From Clostridiaceae bacterium (lineage in GTDB: Bacteria; Bacillota; Clostridia; Acetivibrionales; DUMB01), in NCBI GenBank assembly GCA_012840535.1, contig DULF01000120.1:1-41501 (forward strand): a stretch of 41,501 bases of DNA, written 5' to 3'. A program made the position numbers and the translations under genes. Shown here piece after piece: positions 8,488 through 17,325 of this stretch. Positions within the stretch are counted from its first letter, which is position 1. Every line of letters starts with the position of its first letter. Under the pieces are notes generated by a model that was given only the letters and a program-made list of their open reading frames with translations, did not search any database and had not been told where the DNA came from.

Positions 8488-9783
8488 ATGGGCGGCATGT
8501 TCCAAGTTTTGAGGAACGCATGGAAAATTCAAGACTTGCGCAGGAAGTTTATATTTACTGTATTGTTGCTGATTGTATATAGAATAGGTGCTCATATACC
8601 TATTCCAAACCTGGATCCTAATGAATTCAGGAGGTTGATCGAAGAATTCGGCGGCACACTAGGCGGATTCCTGGATATTATTTCCGGTGGCGCATTCAAG
8701 AATGTTACCATTTTTGCAATGAGCATAACGCCATACATTAACTCCTCGATCATTATCCAGCTGTTAACTGTTGCGATACCCAGTTTGGAACGCCTTGCAA
8801 AAGAAGGTGAAGAAGGCAGGAAAATTCTTGCCCAATATACAAGGTATGGGGCTGTTATTCTTGGTTTCCTGCAAGCAGCCGGTTTATATTGGGGAATGAG
8901 ATCTGCTGTAGTTGGCGGACCTAACGTATTGAATTTCATTACAATTACCTTGACCTTTACTGCAGGCACTGCGTTCTTAATGTGGCTTGGAGAAAAGATT
9001 ACGGAAAACGGAATTGGAAATGGGATTTCAATGATAATTTTTGCAGGAATTTTATCAAGAGGACCGCAGGCAGTGCAGCTTATATTTGGTTTGTATGAGG
9101 CAAAGGCATTTGGTGAAGGTATAATCGGTATTTTGGTGATATTATTGATCCTGGTTATATTTGTTGCAGTTATTGCAGCCGTTATATGGGTGCAGGAAGC
9201 AGAGAGAAGAATACCGATACAGTATGCAAAAAGAGTTGTGGGAAGAAAAATGTACGGCGGGCAAAGCACGCATTTGCCTATAAAGGTAAATCTTTCGGGA
9301 GTTTTGCCGATTATTTTTGCCATGTCAATAATGGCATTCCCATCAACGCTTGTTACAATGTTCTGGCCGAACTCAACAAGTAAAATAGCACTGTTCTTTA
9401 AAAATGCGCAGGGTACAATTTGGTATGCGTTGGTTTATGCGTTATTAATTATATTCTTTACGTTCTTCTATTCCGTTATTCAGTTCAATCCTGTTGAGAT
9501 TGCCAACAACATGAAGAAGAACGGCGGTTTTATACCAGGATTAAGGCCTGGCAAACCAACATCGGATTATATTGCAAAAGTGCTTAACAGGATTACCTGG
9601 TTCGGAGGATTTTTCCTTGCTGTGGTTACTTTGCTTCCTAGCATACTAGGTTCGATATTCAGAGTTGGCGGCATATGGATTGGCGGTACGACAGTTCTTA
9701 TTCTTGTCGGCGTGGCGCTGGAAACAGTAAAACAAGTCGAGTCACAAATGCTTATGAGGCATTATAAAGGGTTTTTAGAGTAA
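8488..9783 (+). CDS. secY: Protein translocase subunit SecY
   Basis: The 431-residue protein is the ten-helix pore of the Sec translocon in the cytoplasmic membrane. Visible hallmarks are the first membrane helix after WKIQDLRRKFIFTVLLLIVY, the plug and helix 2 region with FAMSITPYINSSIIIQLLTV, the cytosolic loop EAERRIPIQYAKRVVGRKMY that contacts SecA and the ribosome, and FNPVEIANNMKKNGGFIPGLRPGK. The start at ATG 8488 is placed by GAGGTGG at 8474-8480. An ATG three codons later is less well spaced. It is in the standard place between rplO and adk. Confidence 0.97.
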   Translation: MGGMFQVLRNAWKIQDLRRKFIFTVLLLIVYRIGAHIPIPNLDPNEFRRLIEEFGGTLGGFLDIISGGAFKNVTIFAMSITPYINSSIIIQLLTVAIPSLERLAKEGEEGRKILAQYTRYGAVILGFLQAAGLYWGMRSAVVGGPNVLNFITITLTFTAGTAFLMWLGEKITENGIGNGISMIIFAGILSRGPQAVQLIFGLYEAKAFGEGIIGILVILLILVIFVAVIAAVIWVQEAERRIPIQYAKRVVGRKMYGGQSTHLPIKVNLSGVLPIIFAMSIMAFPSTLVTMFWPNSTSKIALFFKNAQGTIWYALVYALLIIFFTFFYSVIQFNPVEIANNMKKNGGFIPGLRPGKPTSDYIAKVLNRITWFGGFFLAVVTLLPSILGSIFRVGGIWIGGTTVLILVGVALETVKQVESQMLMRHYKGFLE

Positions 9784-9792
9784 TTGGTCAGG

Positions 9793-9843
9793 CTTGAGAG
9801 TGGATAATTAGGTAAACCTATAACATAATTTTCCATTCTCAAG
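9793..9843 (+). promoter_or_regulatory. Stem-loop between secY and adk
   Basis: CTTGAGAGTGGA (9793-9804) pairs with TCCATTCTCAAG (9832-9843) over 12 base pairs with one G-U. A small inner hairpin (TAGG-TAAA-CCTA) lies in the loop. No T run follows, so it does not look like an intrinsic terminator. It may stabilise or process the mRNA between the two genes. Confidence 0.45.
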
Positions 9844-9872
9844 CAAAATATCGTTGACAACCGGAGGATTTT

Positions 9873-10520
9873 ATGAGATTGATATTACTGGGAGCGCCGG
9901 GTGCCGGGAAAGGCACGCAGGCGGTAATCCTGGCAGAAAAATTAAAAATACCTCATATATCTACCGGAGATATATTCAGGGCGAATATCAAAGAAGGAAC
10001 AGAGCTCGGCAAGAAAGCCAAAGAATTTATTGACAGAGGAGCTCTTGTACCTGATGATATAACGGTAGGTATAGTCAAAGATAGGCTTTCAAAACCTGAC
10101 TGCAAAAACGGCTTTTTGCTCGATGGATTTCCCAGGACTATTCCACAGGCGGAATACCTGGATGATGTACTTTGCAAAATGAATATGTCTGTTGACTATG
10201 CTATCAACATTGATGTGCCCGATGATGTGATTATAAAAAGGCTTTCAGGACGGAGAGTATGTCCGGCGTGCGGCATAACCTACCATATAGTTAATAATCC
10301 GCCGCAACAGGGAGATGTTTGTGACGGTTGCGTGACAGGCGTTGTACAAAGGGATGACGACAAGGAAGAAACCATACAGAAAAGGCTTATTGCATATCAT
10401 GAACAAACGGAACCGCTTATTGATTATTATAAAAATAAAGGCAAACTGATCGTAGTTGACGGAACAAAGGAGATTGAAGAAATAACTTCAGAAATTCTGA
10501 AGGCTATAGGTGTAGTTTGA
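9873..10520 (+). CDS. adk: Adenylate kinase, zinc-LID type
   Basis: The 215-residue enzyme interconverts ATP + AMP and 2 ADP in the cytoplasm. The P-loop GAPGAGKGTQ is at residues 7-16, the AMP-binding region has STGDIFRANI and DGFPRTIPQAE, and the LID domain carries CxxC pairs at 130/133 and 150/153 that would hold a structural zinc, as in other Gram-positive Adks. The ribosome site CCGGAGGA precedes the ATG. Its TGA stop overlaps the map start (TGATG). Confidence 0.97.
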   Translation: MRLILLGAPGAGKGTQAVILAEKLKIPHISTGDIFRANIKEGTELGKKAKEFIDRGALVPDDITVGIVKDRLSKPDCKNGFLLDGFPRTIPQAEYLDDVLCKMNMSVDYAINIDVPDDVIIKRLSGRRVCPACGITYHIVNNPPQQGDVCDGCVTGVVQRDDDKEETIQKRLIAYHEQTEPLIDYYKNKGKLIVVDGTKEIEEITSEILKAIGVV

Positions 10521-11287
10521 TGATAACCATAAAATCAAAAAGCGAAATCGATTTAATGAGAAAAGCAGGGGAGATAGTCGCTCTCGCCCATGAAAAAATA
10601 AGGGAAGCAATAAAGCCGGGTGTTACAACGCTTGAACTTGACAGAATTGCTGAAGAAGTAATAAGAAAGCACGGCGCAATACCATCCTTTAAAGGGTATA
10701 AAGGCTTTCCGGGCGCAATCGACTTTCCTGCAAGCATATGTACATCCGTTAATGATGAGGTAGTACATGGAATACCGGGTTTAAGAATGTTAAAAGATGG
10801 AGATATTATAAGTATTGATATCGGCGCCTATTATAAAGGATTTCACGGAGACGCCGCGAGAACATACGGCGTAGGCAAGATATCAAGAGAAGCTGAAAAA
10901 CTGATAAACGTTACAAGACAGAGTTTTTATGAAGGCATAAAAAGGGCAGTAAAAGGAAACAGGATTATTGATATTTCAACAGCTATACAGGAATTTGTTG
11001 AAGGAAACGGGTTTTCAGTTATCAGGGAGTATGTAGGTCACGGTATCGGAAGGGAAATGCACGAAGCTCCGCAGGTGCCTAATTACCGTACAAGAGAAAG
11101 AGGACCTCGTTTGGAACCGGGTATGACGATTGCAGTTGAACCCATGGTAAATGCCGGCAAGCATCATATTAAGCTGCTGGATAACAAATGGACAGTTGTA
11201 ACGGCTGACGGCAGCCTGTCTGCCCATTATGAGAATACGATAGCAATTACGGACGGAGAGCCTATTATTTTGACAAAACTCAACTGA
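10520..11287 (+). CDS. map: Type I methionine aminopeptidase
   Basis: This cytosolic enzyme removes the initiator methionine from new proteins. All five metal ligands are visible: Asp in SIDIGAYYKG, Asp in HGDAARTYG, His in GHGIGREMHE, Glu in VEPMVNAG and Glu in HYENTIAIT. The 255-residue length and lack of an N-terminal extension fit the minimal type Ia form. ATG 10520 overlaps the adk stop; a TTG one codon earlier is possible but less likely. Confidence 0.96.
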   Translation: MITIKSKSEIDLMRKAGEIVALAHEKIREAIKPGVTTLELDRIAEEVIRKHGAIPSFKGYKGFPGAIDFPASICTSVNDEVVHGIPGLRMLKDGDIISIDIGAYYKGFHGDAARTYGVGKISREAEKLINVTRQSFYEGIKRAVKGNRIIDISTAIQEFVEGNGFSVIREYVGHGIGREMHEAPQVPNYRTRERGPRLEPGMTIAVEPMVNAGKHHIKLLDNKWTVVTADGSLSAHYENTIAITDGEPIILTKLN

Positions 11288-11348
11288 AAAGCGAAACAGG
11301 CTTGTTAATGTGTAAGTTTTATGTTATTTCTGATATTGGAGTGAGTTT

Positions 11349-11639
11349 ATGGATATCGCCTTGGGACAGGTTGTATATTCAAAGGCAGGAAGAGATGAGG
11401 GAAGGAAGTTTATTGTTGTTGACATTGTAGATGAGAATTATATTATGTTATCTGACGGAGACCTGAGAAAAGTTGAAAAACCCAAGAAAAAGAAGATAAA
11501 ACATATTAAGCCCACTGAAATTATTATTGAACCACTGGCGGAAAAATTCAGAAACGGGCAGAAAGTAACCAATGCTGAAATAAGAAAAACATTGGCAAAC
11601 ATTGAAAACGGTCTGGATAAGAAAGAAATAAAAATATAG
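11349..11639 (+). CDS. KOW-domain RNA-binding protein (L14e-like)
   Basis: The 96-residue product begins MDIALGQVVYSKAGRDEGRK, a KOW motif like that of archaeal/eukaryotic L14e/L6e. A lysine-rich centre (VEKPKKKKIKHIKP) and an acidic helical tail follow. Small KOW proteins are found between map and infA in many Firmicutes and are annotated as RNA-binding or L14e-like. Their function is not established to my knowledge. Location inside the spc-alpha run suggests a role in the ribosome or its assembly. GGAGTGAG precedes the ATG. Confidence 0.85.
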   Translation: MDIALGQVVYSKAGRDEGRKFIVVDIVDENYIMLSDGDLRKVEKPKKKKIKHIKPTEIIIEPLAEKFRNGQKVTNAEIRKTLANIENGLDKKEIKI

Positions 11640-11675
11640 ATAACGAAAAACTTACTTAAAAAGGAGGTTTGAGTT

Positions 11676-11894
11676 TTGTCCAAGGATGATGTAATTGAGG
11701 TTGAAGGTACCGTGGTTGAGGCATTGCCAAATGCAATGTTCCAGGTAGAACTTGAAAATGGCCATAGGGTTCTTGCTCACATATCAGGTAAACTTAGAAT
11801 GAATTTCATAAGGGTTTTACCGGGGGACAAGGTAACCTTGGAGCTTTCTCCATACGATCTGACCCGTGGCAGGATTACATGGAGAGCAAAATAA
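11676..11894 (+). CDS. infA: Translation initiation factor IF-1
   Basis: This 72-residue S1/OB-fold protein is full length: [40 protein letters not shown], and the C-terminal [20 protein letters not shown]-1 blocks the 30S A site during initiation. It starts at TTG 11676 with AAAAGGAGGTTTG upstream. The neighbours (KOW protein, rpmJ) are as usual in Firmicutes. Confidence 0.97.
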   Translation: MSKDDVIEVEGTVVEALPNAMFQVELENGHRVLAHISGKLRMNFIRVLPGDKVTLELSPYDLTRGRITWRAK

Positions 11895-11955
11895 TTAGCT
11901 TTATATAGCCAATTTTTCATATAAAGGGTTGAGCTATTTTTAAGGAGGGTAGATT

Positions 11956-12069
11956 ATGAAGGTAAAACCATCTGTTAAAGCTATATGTGAAAAGTGTAAA
12001 ATAATCAGAAGAAAAGGCAGAGTAATGGTTATTTGTGAAAATCCCAAGCATAAGCAAAAGCAGGGATAG
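11956..12069 (+). CDS. rpmJ: 50S ribosomal protein L36, zinc type
   Basis: A 37-codon gene reads [20 protein letters not shown] and ends KHKQKQG-stop at 12067-12069. The ligands C11, C14, C27 and H32 form the C-x2-C-x12-C-x4-H zinc finger of the C+ L36 form. AAGGAGGG is well spaced before ATG 11956. L36 is a late-assembling 50S protein. Confidence 0.96.
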   Translation: MKVKPSVKAICEKCKIIRRKGRVMVICENPKHKQKQG

Positions 12070-12139
12070 GCTGTTAGATATGAAATGAAAATGGGCGACC
12101 GCATGCCTATATTTGCAAAACAGAGCAGATTAATTATTA

Positions 12140-12169
12140 TTGTAAATTAGGCAATACTTGTGGTATAAT
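12140..12169 (+). promoter_or_regulatory. Promoter for the rpsM-rplQ (alpha) operon
   Basis: TTGTAA (12140-12145), an 18-base spacer and TATAAT (12164-12169) form a sigma-A promoter, with an extended -10 TG at 12161-12162. Transcription would begin near 12176 and leave a 5' leader of about 180 bases before rpsM. It lets the alpha operon be transcribed apart from the upstream spc genes. Confidence 0.65.
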
Positions 12170-12217
12170 ATAAGCTTGGTTTATTAAATTGCCCAGGATT
12201 GTTTTTCGGTTGAATAC

Positions 12218-12265
12218 AACATCGAGGCAGCGGCTGCATGATGAAAAATCATGTCCTCTGATGTT
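12218..12265 (+). promoter_or_regulatory. Branched RNA structure in the rpsM leader
   Basis: AACATC (12218-12223) and GAGG pair with CCTC and GATGTT (12255-12265, one bulged T), enclosing two hairpins: GCAG-CGG-CTGC (12227-12237) and ATGAT-GAAAA-ATCAT (12238-12252). A three-way structure in the 5' leader of the alpha operon is a candidate ribosomal-protein (for example S4) autoregulatory site. No sequence match to the gammaproteobacterial alpha-operon pseudoknot is claimed. The rest of the 286-base interval 12070-12355 holds the promoter and AT-rich DNA. Confidence 0.5.
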
Positions 12266-12355
12266 GATTATTTAATAGATTAATATGCTTATGGAAAACA
12301 GTACCAGCAGGTAGCAGTTATGAATTCCGACTATTATTTGGAGGTGTTTTGAAGA

Positions 12356-12727
12356 ATGGCGCGTATTGCCGGAGTTGACTTGCCCAGAGATAAAAGGGTA
12401 GAAATTGGTTTGACTTATATTTATGGAATAGGAAGAACAACATCGAAAAAAATTCTGGCTCAAACAGGAGTAAATCCTGATACCAGAGTTAGAGATTTGA
12501 CTGATGACGAAATCAGCAGGCTCAGAGATGTGATTGAAAAGGAATATAAGGTAGAAGGTGACTTAAGGAGAGAAGTTTCCCTTAATATCAAAAGATTAAT
12601 TGAGATTGGTTGTTATAGAGGGAGAAGACATAGATTAGGTCTCCCGGTTAGAGGTCAGAGAACAAAAACAAACGCAAGGACAAGAAAAGGTCCCAAGAAG
12701 ACTGTTGGTGTCCAGAGAAAGAAGTAG
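12356..12727 (+). CDS. rpsM: 30S ribosomal protein S13
   Basis: The 123-residue protein shows the S13 start [20 protein letters not shown], the helix-two-turns-helix region and the basic tail [21 protein letters not shown]13 forms bridges from the 30S head to the 50S subunit. TTGGAGGTG precedes ATG 12356. It is the first gene of the alpha operon. Confidence 0.97.
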   Translation: MARIAGVDLPRDKRVEIGLTYIYGIGRTTSKKILAQTGVNPDTRVRDLTDDEISRLRDVIEKEYKVEGDLRREVSLNIKRLIEIGCYRGRRHRLGLPVRGQRTKTNARTRKGPKKTVGVQRKK

Positions 12728-12748
12728 TAAAAGGAGGGTAACGATTTA

Positions 12749-13153
12749 ATGGCGACAAAGGTTAGTGGAACAAAGAGGAGTGCCAGAAAAAGAAAAGAAC
12801 GTAAAAATATAGAACGCGGGCAAGCTCATATTCGTTCATCTTTTAACAACACTATAGTTACAATAACTGATATGGCAGGTAATACTATATCGTGGGCAAG
12901 TTCAGGCGCTTTAGGCTTCAGAGGGTCTAAAAAGAGTACTCCTTTCGCTTCTTCAATGGCTGCTGAAACAGCGGCAAAAGCTGCGATGGAGCATGGACTG
13001 AAGACAGTTGAAGTATATGTAAAAGGACCTGGAGCTGGAAGAGAAGCGGCAATCAGAGCTTTACAAGCAGCAGGGCTTGAAGTAAGTCTCATTAAAGACG
13101 TAACGCCAATCCCACATAATGGTTGCAGGCCGCCAAAGAGAAGAAGAGTATAA
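12749..13153 (+). CDS. rpsK: 30S ribosomal protein S11
   Basis: The 134-residue product carries [37 protein letters not shown], and the C-terminal [17 protein letters not shown], all standard for S11 on the 30S platform. AAAGGAGGG precedes ATG 12749, 21 bases after rpsM. The C-terminal HNG motif is intact. Confidence 0.97.
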   Translation: MATKVSGTKRSARKRKERKNIERGQAHIRSSFNNTIVTITDMAGNTISWASSGALGFRGSKKSTPFASSMAAETAAKAAMEHGLKTVEVYVKGPGAGREAAIRALQAAGLEVSLIKDVTPIPHNGCRPPKRRRV

Positions 13154-13172
13154 TATGGAGGTGTAGGACTAG

Positions 13173-13799
13173 ATGGCAAGGTATATTGGTGCATCTTGCA
13201 GGCTTTGCCGCAGGGAAGGCGAAAAGCTTTTCTTGAAGGGCGAAAGATGCTATACAGATAAATGTGCAATTGTTAGGAGGGCTTATGCTCCCGGACAGCA
13301 TGGACAGCAGAGAAAGAAGATGTCTGAATACGGACTTCAGCTTCGTGAAAAACAGAAAGCCAGAAGGTTTTATGGTATTCTTGAAAGCCAGTTCAAGAAA
13401 TACTTTGAAATGGCTGCAAGCAGAAAAGGAATAACAGGCGAAAACCTTCTGCAAATCCTCGAAAGCAGGCTCGACAATGTTGTTTACAGATTAGGCCTGG
13501 CAACTTCAAGGGCGGAAGCAAGACAACTGGTAAGGCATGGCCATTTCACCGTAAACGGCAAGAAGGTGAATATTCCGTCTTATCTCCTGCAGGCAGGTGA
13601 TGTAGTGGCTGTAAGGGACAAGAGCAAGAATTCTCCGAAATTTAAATCGCTTCAGGAGACTTCAAGGGGAAGGCTTATACCAAAGTGGCTTGAATTCGAT
13701 GCCGAGAATCTTGTTGGTAAGGTTGTAACTCTTCCGGCCAGAGAAGATATTGATCTGCCTATTAGGGAACACCTTATTGTTGAGTTCTACTCCAAGTAA
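13173..13799 (+). CDS. rpsD: 30S ribosomal protein S4, zinc type
   Basis: The 208-residue protein has an N-terminal zinc-finger region (CRLC then CYTDKC, cysteines near 9, 12, 26 and 31) and the S4 RNA-binding domain [21 protein letters not shown]4 initiates 30S assembly on the 5' domain of 16S rRNA. It sits between rpsK and rpoA as usual in Clostridia, whereas Bacillus has it elsewhere. GGAGGTGTAGG precedes ATG 13173. Confidence 0.97.
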   Translation: MARYIGASCRLCRREGEKLFLKGERCYTDKCAIVRRAYAPGQHGQQRKKMSEYGLQLREKQKARRFYGILESQFKKYFEMAASRKGITGENLLQILESRLDNVVYRLGLATSRAEARQLVRHGHFTVNGKKVNIPSYLLQAGDVVAVRDKSKNSPKFKSLQETSRGRLIPKWLEFDAENLVGKVVTLPAREDIDLPIREHLIVEFYSK

Positions 13800-13969
13800 T
13801 ATATAAATGCAAGATACATTTGAGAATAAATGTTTGCTCCTGGAAAGCAACTGAGCATTCAAAATAAACAGGAATAACCGGTATTTTAGTAAAACTAGAT
13901 TTTGAAACAAGGAAATACGAATCAGTTGCCCTCAAAAACTATAAAAGCTTGTTAAAAGGAGGGTTTTTG
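13800..13969 (+). other. Gene-free spacer rpsD-rpoA with weak pairing
   Basis: About 170 bases without a gene. A bulged helix can be drawn between TTTGA/ATG/GCTC segments (13818-13841) and GAGCATTCAAA (about 13852-13862), with a small TTGCT/AGCAA hairpin inside. I see no convincing -35/-10 pair and no terminator. The rpoA ribosome site AAGGAGGG lies at its end. Confidence 0.3.
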
Positions 13970-14917
13970 TTGATCGAAATAGAAAAGCCAAAGATTGAAT
14001 GTGTTGAAGTTAGTAAAGACAATACTTACGGGAAGTTTGTTGTCGAACCTCTTGAGAGGGGATATGGCATCACCCTGGGTAACTCACTCAGAAGAATTTT
14101 GCTTTCTTCTTTGCCCGGCGCTGCTGTAACTTCAATAAAGATAGACGGGGTTTTACATGAGTTTTCAACCATCCCCGGCGTTATAGAGGATGTTACGGAA
14201 ATCATACTGAACATAAAAGAACTATCTTTAAAACTGCATTCGGAAGGACCGAAAGTGGTTTATATTGACGCTGAGGGAGAGGGCCCCGTAACTGCAGGTG
14301 ATATTAAAGCAGATGCTGATGTGGAAATTCTAAACCCGGATCTTCATATCGCAACATTGAATGGGGACAGCAGGTTTTATATGGAACTTGTACTTAACAC
14401 CGGAAGAGGATATGTTCCTGCAGAGAAGAACAAGCAGCCAGGGCAGCCTATAGGTATAATACCAGTAGACTCCATATATACGCCTGTCAGAAAAGTTAAT
14501 TACACAGTTGAGAATACGCGTGTAGGCCAGATAACGGACTATGACAAGCTTACAATAGAAGTGTGGACTAATGGAAGTATTAAACCTGATGAGGCAATAA
14601 GCCTGGGAGCAAAAATACTGAGTGAACACCTTAATCTCTTTATAGACTTGTCAGATCAGGCTAAGCATACAGAGATTATGGTTGAAAAGGAAGAAACCAA
14701 GAAAGAAAAAGTCTTGGAGATGACAGTTGAGGAGCTTGACTTATCCGTCAGATCATATAACTGCTTGAAGAGAGCGGGTATAAATACCGTTGAGGATTTG
14801 ATCAGCAGGACAGAGGAAGATATGATGAAGGTAAGGAATCTCGGAAGGAAGTCTCTCGAAGAGGTCCTTCAAAAGCTTCATGCGTTGGGGTTGTCTCTTG
14901 CTCCAAGTGATGACTAG
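13970..14917 (+). CDS. rpoA: RNA polymerase subunit alpha
   Basis: TTG 13970 ([18 protein letters not shown]) gives 315 residues, the standard length, with AAGGAGGG six bases upstream. The earlier in-frame TTG at 13949 lies before the ribosome site. The N-terminal dimerisation domain has [20 protein letters not shown]. After a linker ([13 protein letters not shown]) comes the C-terminal domain ([32 protein letters not shown]) that binds UP elements and activators. Confidence 0.97.
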   Translation: MIEIEKPKIECVEVSKDNTYGKFVVEPLERGYGITLGNSLRRILLSSLPGAAVTSIKIDGVLHEFSTIPGVIEDVTEIILNIKELSLKLHSEGPKVVYIDAEGEGPVTAGDIKADADVEILNPDLHIATLNGDSRFYMELVLNTGRGYVPAEKNKQPGQPIGIIPVDSIYTPVRKVNYTVENTRVGQITDYDKLTIEVWTNGSIKPDEAISLGAKILSEHLNLFIDLSDQAKHTEIMVEKEETKKEKVLEMTVEELDLSVRSYNCLKRAGINTVEDLISRTEEDMMKVRNLGRKSLEEVLQKLHALGLSLAPSDD

Positions 14918-14945
14918 AAAAGTAGAAGTAGAGGAGGTTTTGAAA

Positions 14946-15470
14946 ATGGCTGTACAGAGAAAGCTTGGACGTACTACCGACCATAGGATGGCAATGCTTA
15001 AAAGTTTGGTAACGGCATTGTTTGAGCATGGTAAAATAGAAACTACTGAACCAAGGGCCAAAGAAGTAAGAAGAATTGCTGAAAAGCTTATTGCCCTGGC
15101 TGTTAAAGAAGCCGATAACTTCACTTCCAAACAAGTGAAGATTAGTTCAGCCAAACTTGACAGCGCCGGAAGGAAAATTACCAAAACCGTTACTTCAAAA
15201 AACGGCAGGAAATATGAAGTTGTTGACAGGGAAGTAAAGACTGATATGGTTACAGTTGACAGCCCTTCAAGGCTTCATGCAAGGAAGCAGATTATGAAAT
15301 GGCTCTACAGGGTAAAGGATGCCAACGGCAAAAATATTAACCTGGCAAATAAACTTTTTGACGAAATTGCTCCAAAATATAAGGATAGAAACGGTGGGTA
15401 TACAAGAATATACAAACTGGGTCCAAGAAGAGGGGACGCAGCTCAAATGGTTATTCTGGAACTTGTTTAA
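14946..15470 (+). CDS. rplQ: 50S ribosomal protein L17, long form
   Basis: ATG 14946 follows TAGAGGAGGTTTT. The protein begins [20 protein letters not shown] and ends [20 protein letters not shown], both conserved in L17. At 174 residues it is about 50 longer than the E. coli or Bacillus form, because of a central insertion from about residue 60 ([18 protein letters not shown] onward) to about residue 120. Long L17 proteins occur in Clostridia, so this is probably lineage-specific. It is the last gene of the alpha operon and is followed by a terminator. Confidence 0.94.
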   Translation: MAVQRKLGRTTDHRMAMLKSLVTALFEHGKIETTEPRAKEVRRIAEKLIALAVKEADNFTSKQVKISSAKLDSAGRKITKTVTSKNGRKYEVVDREVKTDMVTVDSPSRLHARKQIMKWLYRVKDANGKNINLANKLFDEIAPKYKDRNGGYTRIYKLGPRRGDAAQMVILELV

Positions 15471-15502
15471 TTAACCAGGAATAAAAGATGAAGAAGCATA
15501 GT

Positions 15503-15547
15503 ATTAGGGGATTTGGTAATGTAATTAATTGCCTTATCCCTAATTTT
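15503..15547 (+). terminator. Probable terminator after rplQ
   Basis: ATTAGGGGAT (from 15503) pairs with ATCCCTAAT (to 15544) through an imperfect stem, followed by TTTT. It lies 32 bases after the rplQ stop and 19 before the ecfA1 start, so some read-through into the ECF genes is possible. Confidence 0.5.
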
Positions 15548-15565
15548 ATATAACAGGAGATGGAT

Positions 15566-16423
15566 ATGAAAGACGTCTTGATCAAGGTGGACAACGTCAG
15601 TTTCACTTATAAATCACATGCAGTGGATTATCATGGTGTCAGGGCGTTGTCAAATATAAACCTGGAAATCAAAAACGGTGAATTTGTCGTTGTTATAGGA
15701 AGGAACGGATCAGGTAAATCAACGTTTGCCAGGCTCATAAATGCTTTGTTGATTCCGTCTGAGGGCGTTGTTTATATAAAAGGAATGAAGACATCGGATG
15801 AGAAATACCTTTGGGAAATCAGACGGTCTGCCGGCATGGTCTTTCAGAACCCCGATAACCAGATTATAGGAACAATTGTAGAAGAGGACGTTGCTTTTGG
15901 GCCTGAAAATCTTGGCGTACCGCCTGAAGAAATAAAAAAGCGCGTATATGAGTCACTTAGAATGACAGGAATTATTGAATATAAAGGGCATGCTCCGCAC
16001 CTTTTGTCAGGGGGACAGAAGCAGAGGGTTGCAATAGCCGGAGTGCTTGCCATGAAGCCGCAGTGCATTATACTTGATGAGGCAACGTCCATGCTTGATC
16101 CCATTGGAAGGAAAGAAGTGATGAAGGTTTTAAAAAAGTTAAACAGTGAAGACGGTATTACCGTTATTCATATTACACATCAAATGGATGAAGCTAGTAT
16201 GGCTGACAGGGTAATTGTTATTGATGAGGGAAGCATTGTGCTTGATGGAAATCCTAAAGAAGTTTTTTCAAATGTAGAAAGAATTAAAGGCATGGGCCTT
16301 GATGTTCCCCAGGTTACTGAATTGTTTCATGGCTTAAGGCAGGAAGGGTTTGATCTGCCGGAGGGCATATTGAGTGTTGATGAAGCTTTTAATGTATTGG
16401 CTCAAGTCATAAGGGGGCAGTAG
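15566..16423 (+). CDS. ecfA1: ECF transporter ATPase A1
   Basis: This ABC ATPase of the energy-coupling factor module drives vitamin or metal uptake with EcfA2, EcfT and exchangeable S proteins. Walker A GRNGSGKS is at residues 45-52, the Q-loop Gln near 93, the signature LSGGQ at 146-150, Walker B CIILDE at 166-171 and the switch His near 204. ATG 15566 is chosen over ATG 15560, because the AGGAG at 15555-15559 abuts the latter. The product is 285 residues. No S component is in this window, as expected for a group II (shared) module. Confidence 0.93.
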   Translation: MKDVLIKVDNVSFTYKSHAVDYHGVRALSNINLEIKNGEFVVVIGRNGSGKSTFARLINALLIPSEGVVYIKGMKTSDEKYLWEIRRSAGMVFQNPDNQIIGTIVEEDVAFGPENLGVPPEEIKKRVYESLRMTGIIEYKGHAPHLLSGGQKQRVAIAGVLAMKPQCIILDEATSMLDPIGRKEVMKVLKKLNSEDGITVIHITHQMDEASMADRVIVIDEGSIVLDGNPKEVFSNVERIKGMGLDVPQVTELFHGLRQEGFDLPEGILSVDEAFNVLAQVIRGQ

Positions 16424-16424
16424 A

Positions 16425-17273
16425 TTGTCTATAGTTGTTACAAACCTTACACATACGTATATGAAAGGCGGTCCGTTTGAAAAAACGGCTTTATATAATA
16501 TAAATTTAAAAATTGATGATAACGAGTTTGTAGGCATTATTGGACCTACCGGCTCAGGAAAGTCAACTCTTGTTCAGCATTTTAACGGATTACTTAAACC
16601 GACTTCGGGAAAGGTTTACGTAAACGGAATGGATACTACAGGAAGCAGTTTAAAAGAGCTTAGGAAACAAGTTGGAATAGTGTTTCAATATCCTGAACAT
16701 CAGCTTTTCGAAGAAACTGTATATAAAGATATTGCTTTTGGTTTAAAAAAGATGGGACTAAAAGAGAACGAAATTGAGGAAAGAGTATGCAATTCAATTA
16801 GCTCTGTAGGTCTTTCGAAAGATGTGCTTCACAAATCCCCTTTTGAACTTTCCGGAGGGCAGAAGCGCAGGGTGGCTATTGCCGGAATACTGGTAATGAA
16901 CCCCAGAATACTTGTGCTGGATGAACCAGCGGCAGGTCTTGATCCTCGCGGAAGGGATGAGATTTATAATCTTATTGTTGAACTTCATAATAAAAAGGGA
17001 TTGACAGTGATTTTGGTGTCCCATAGCATGGAAGACATTGCAAAGCTAGCAAGAAGAGTTATCGTGATGAATGAGGGGAAAATAGTAATGGACGGCCAGG
17101 TGGAGGAAGTATTTAAAAATGCTGAAAAACTTGAAAGTATAGGTCTTTCAGTTCCACAAATTACTTACTTGATGAAGAAACTTAAGGCGATAATTCCTGG
17201 GCTGAACGAAAACATATTCACTGTAGATGAAGCAAAAAGAGAAATTGTCAAATACCTTAAAAAGGCACGTTGA
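16425..17273 (+). CDS. ecfA2: ECF transporter ATPase A2
   Basis: The second ECF ATPase (282 residues) has Walker A GPTGSGKS at 40-47, Gln 88, LSGGQ at 142-146, Walker B ILVLDE at 162-167 and His 200. It starts at TTG 16425, two bases after the ecfA1 stop, behind AGGGGG, so the two ATPases are translated together, as expected of a heterodimer. This ecfA1-ecfA2-ecfT run next to truA is conserved across Firmicutes. Confidence 0.94.
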   Translation: MSIVVTNLTHTYMKGGPFEKTALYNINLKIDDNEFVGIIGPTGSGKSTLVQHFNGLLKPTSGKVYVNGMDTTGSSLKELRKQVGIVFQYPEHQLFEETVYKDIAFGLKKMGLKENEIEERVCNSISSVGLSKDVLHKSPFELSGGQKRRVAIAGILVMNPRILVLDEPAAGLDPRGRDEIYNLIVELHNKKGLTVILVSHSMEDIAKLARRVIVMNEGKIVMDGQVEEVFKNAEKLESIGLSVPQITYLMKKLKAIIPGLNENIFTVDEAKREIVKYLKKAR

Positions 17274-17325
17274 ATGCCTCAAAAGGACTTACTATAAAAT
17301 TTGTAACAGGAGCAATGAAGGCTAA

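Noticed and set aside
8592-9323. 243-residue open frame on the minus strand within secY
   Set aside because: It is a shadow of the secY codons, has no ribosome site and no recognisable domain.
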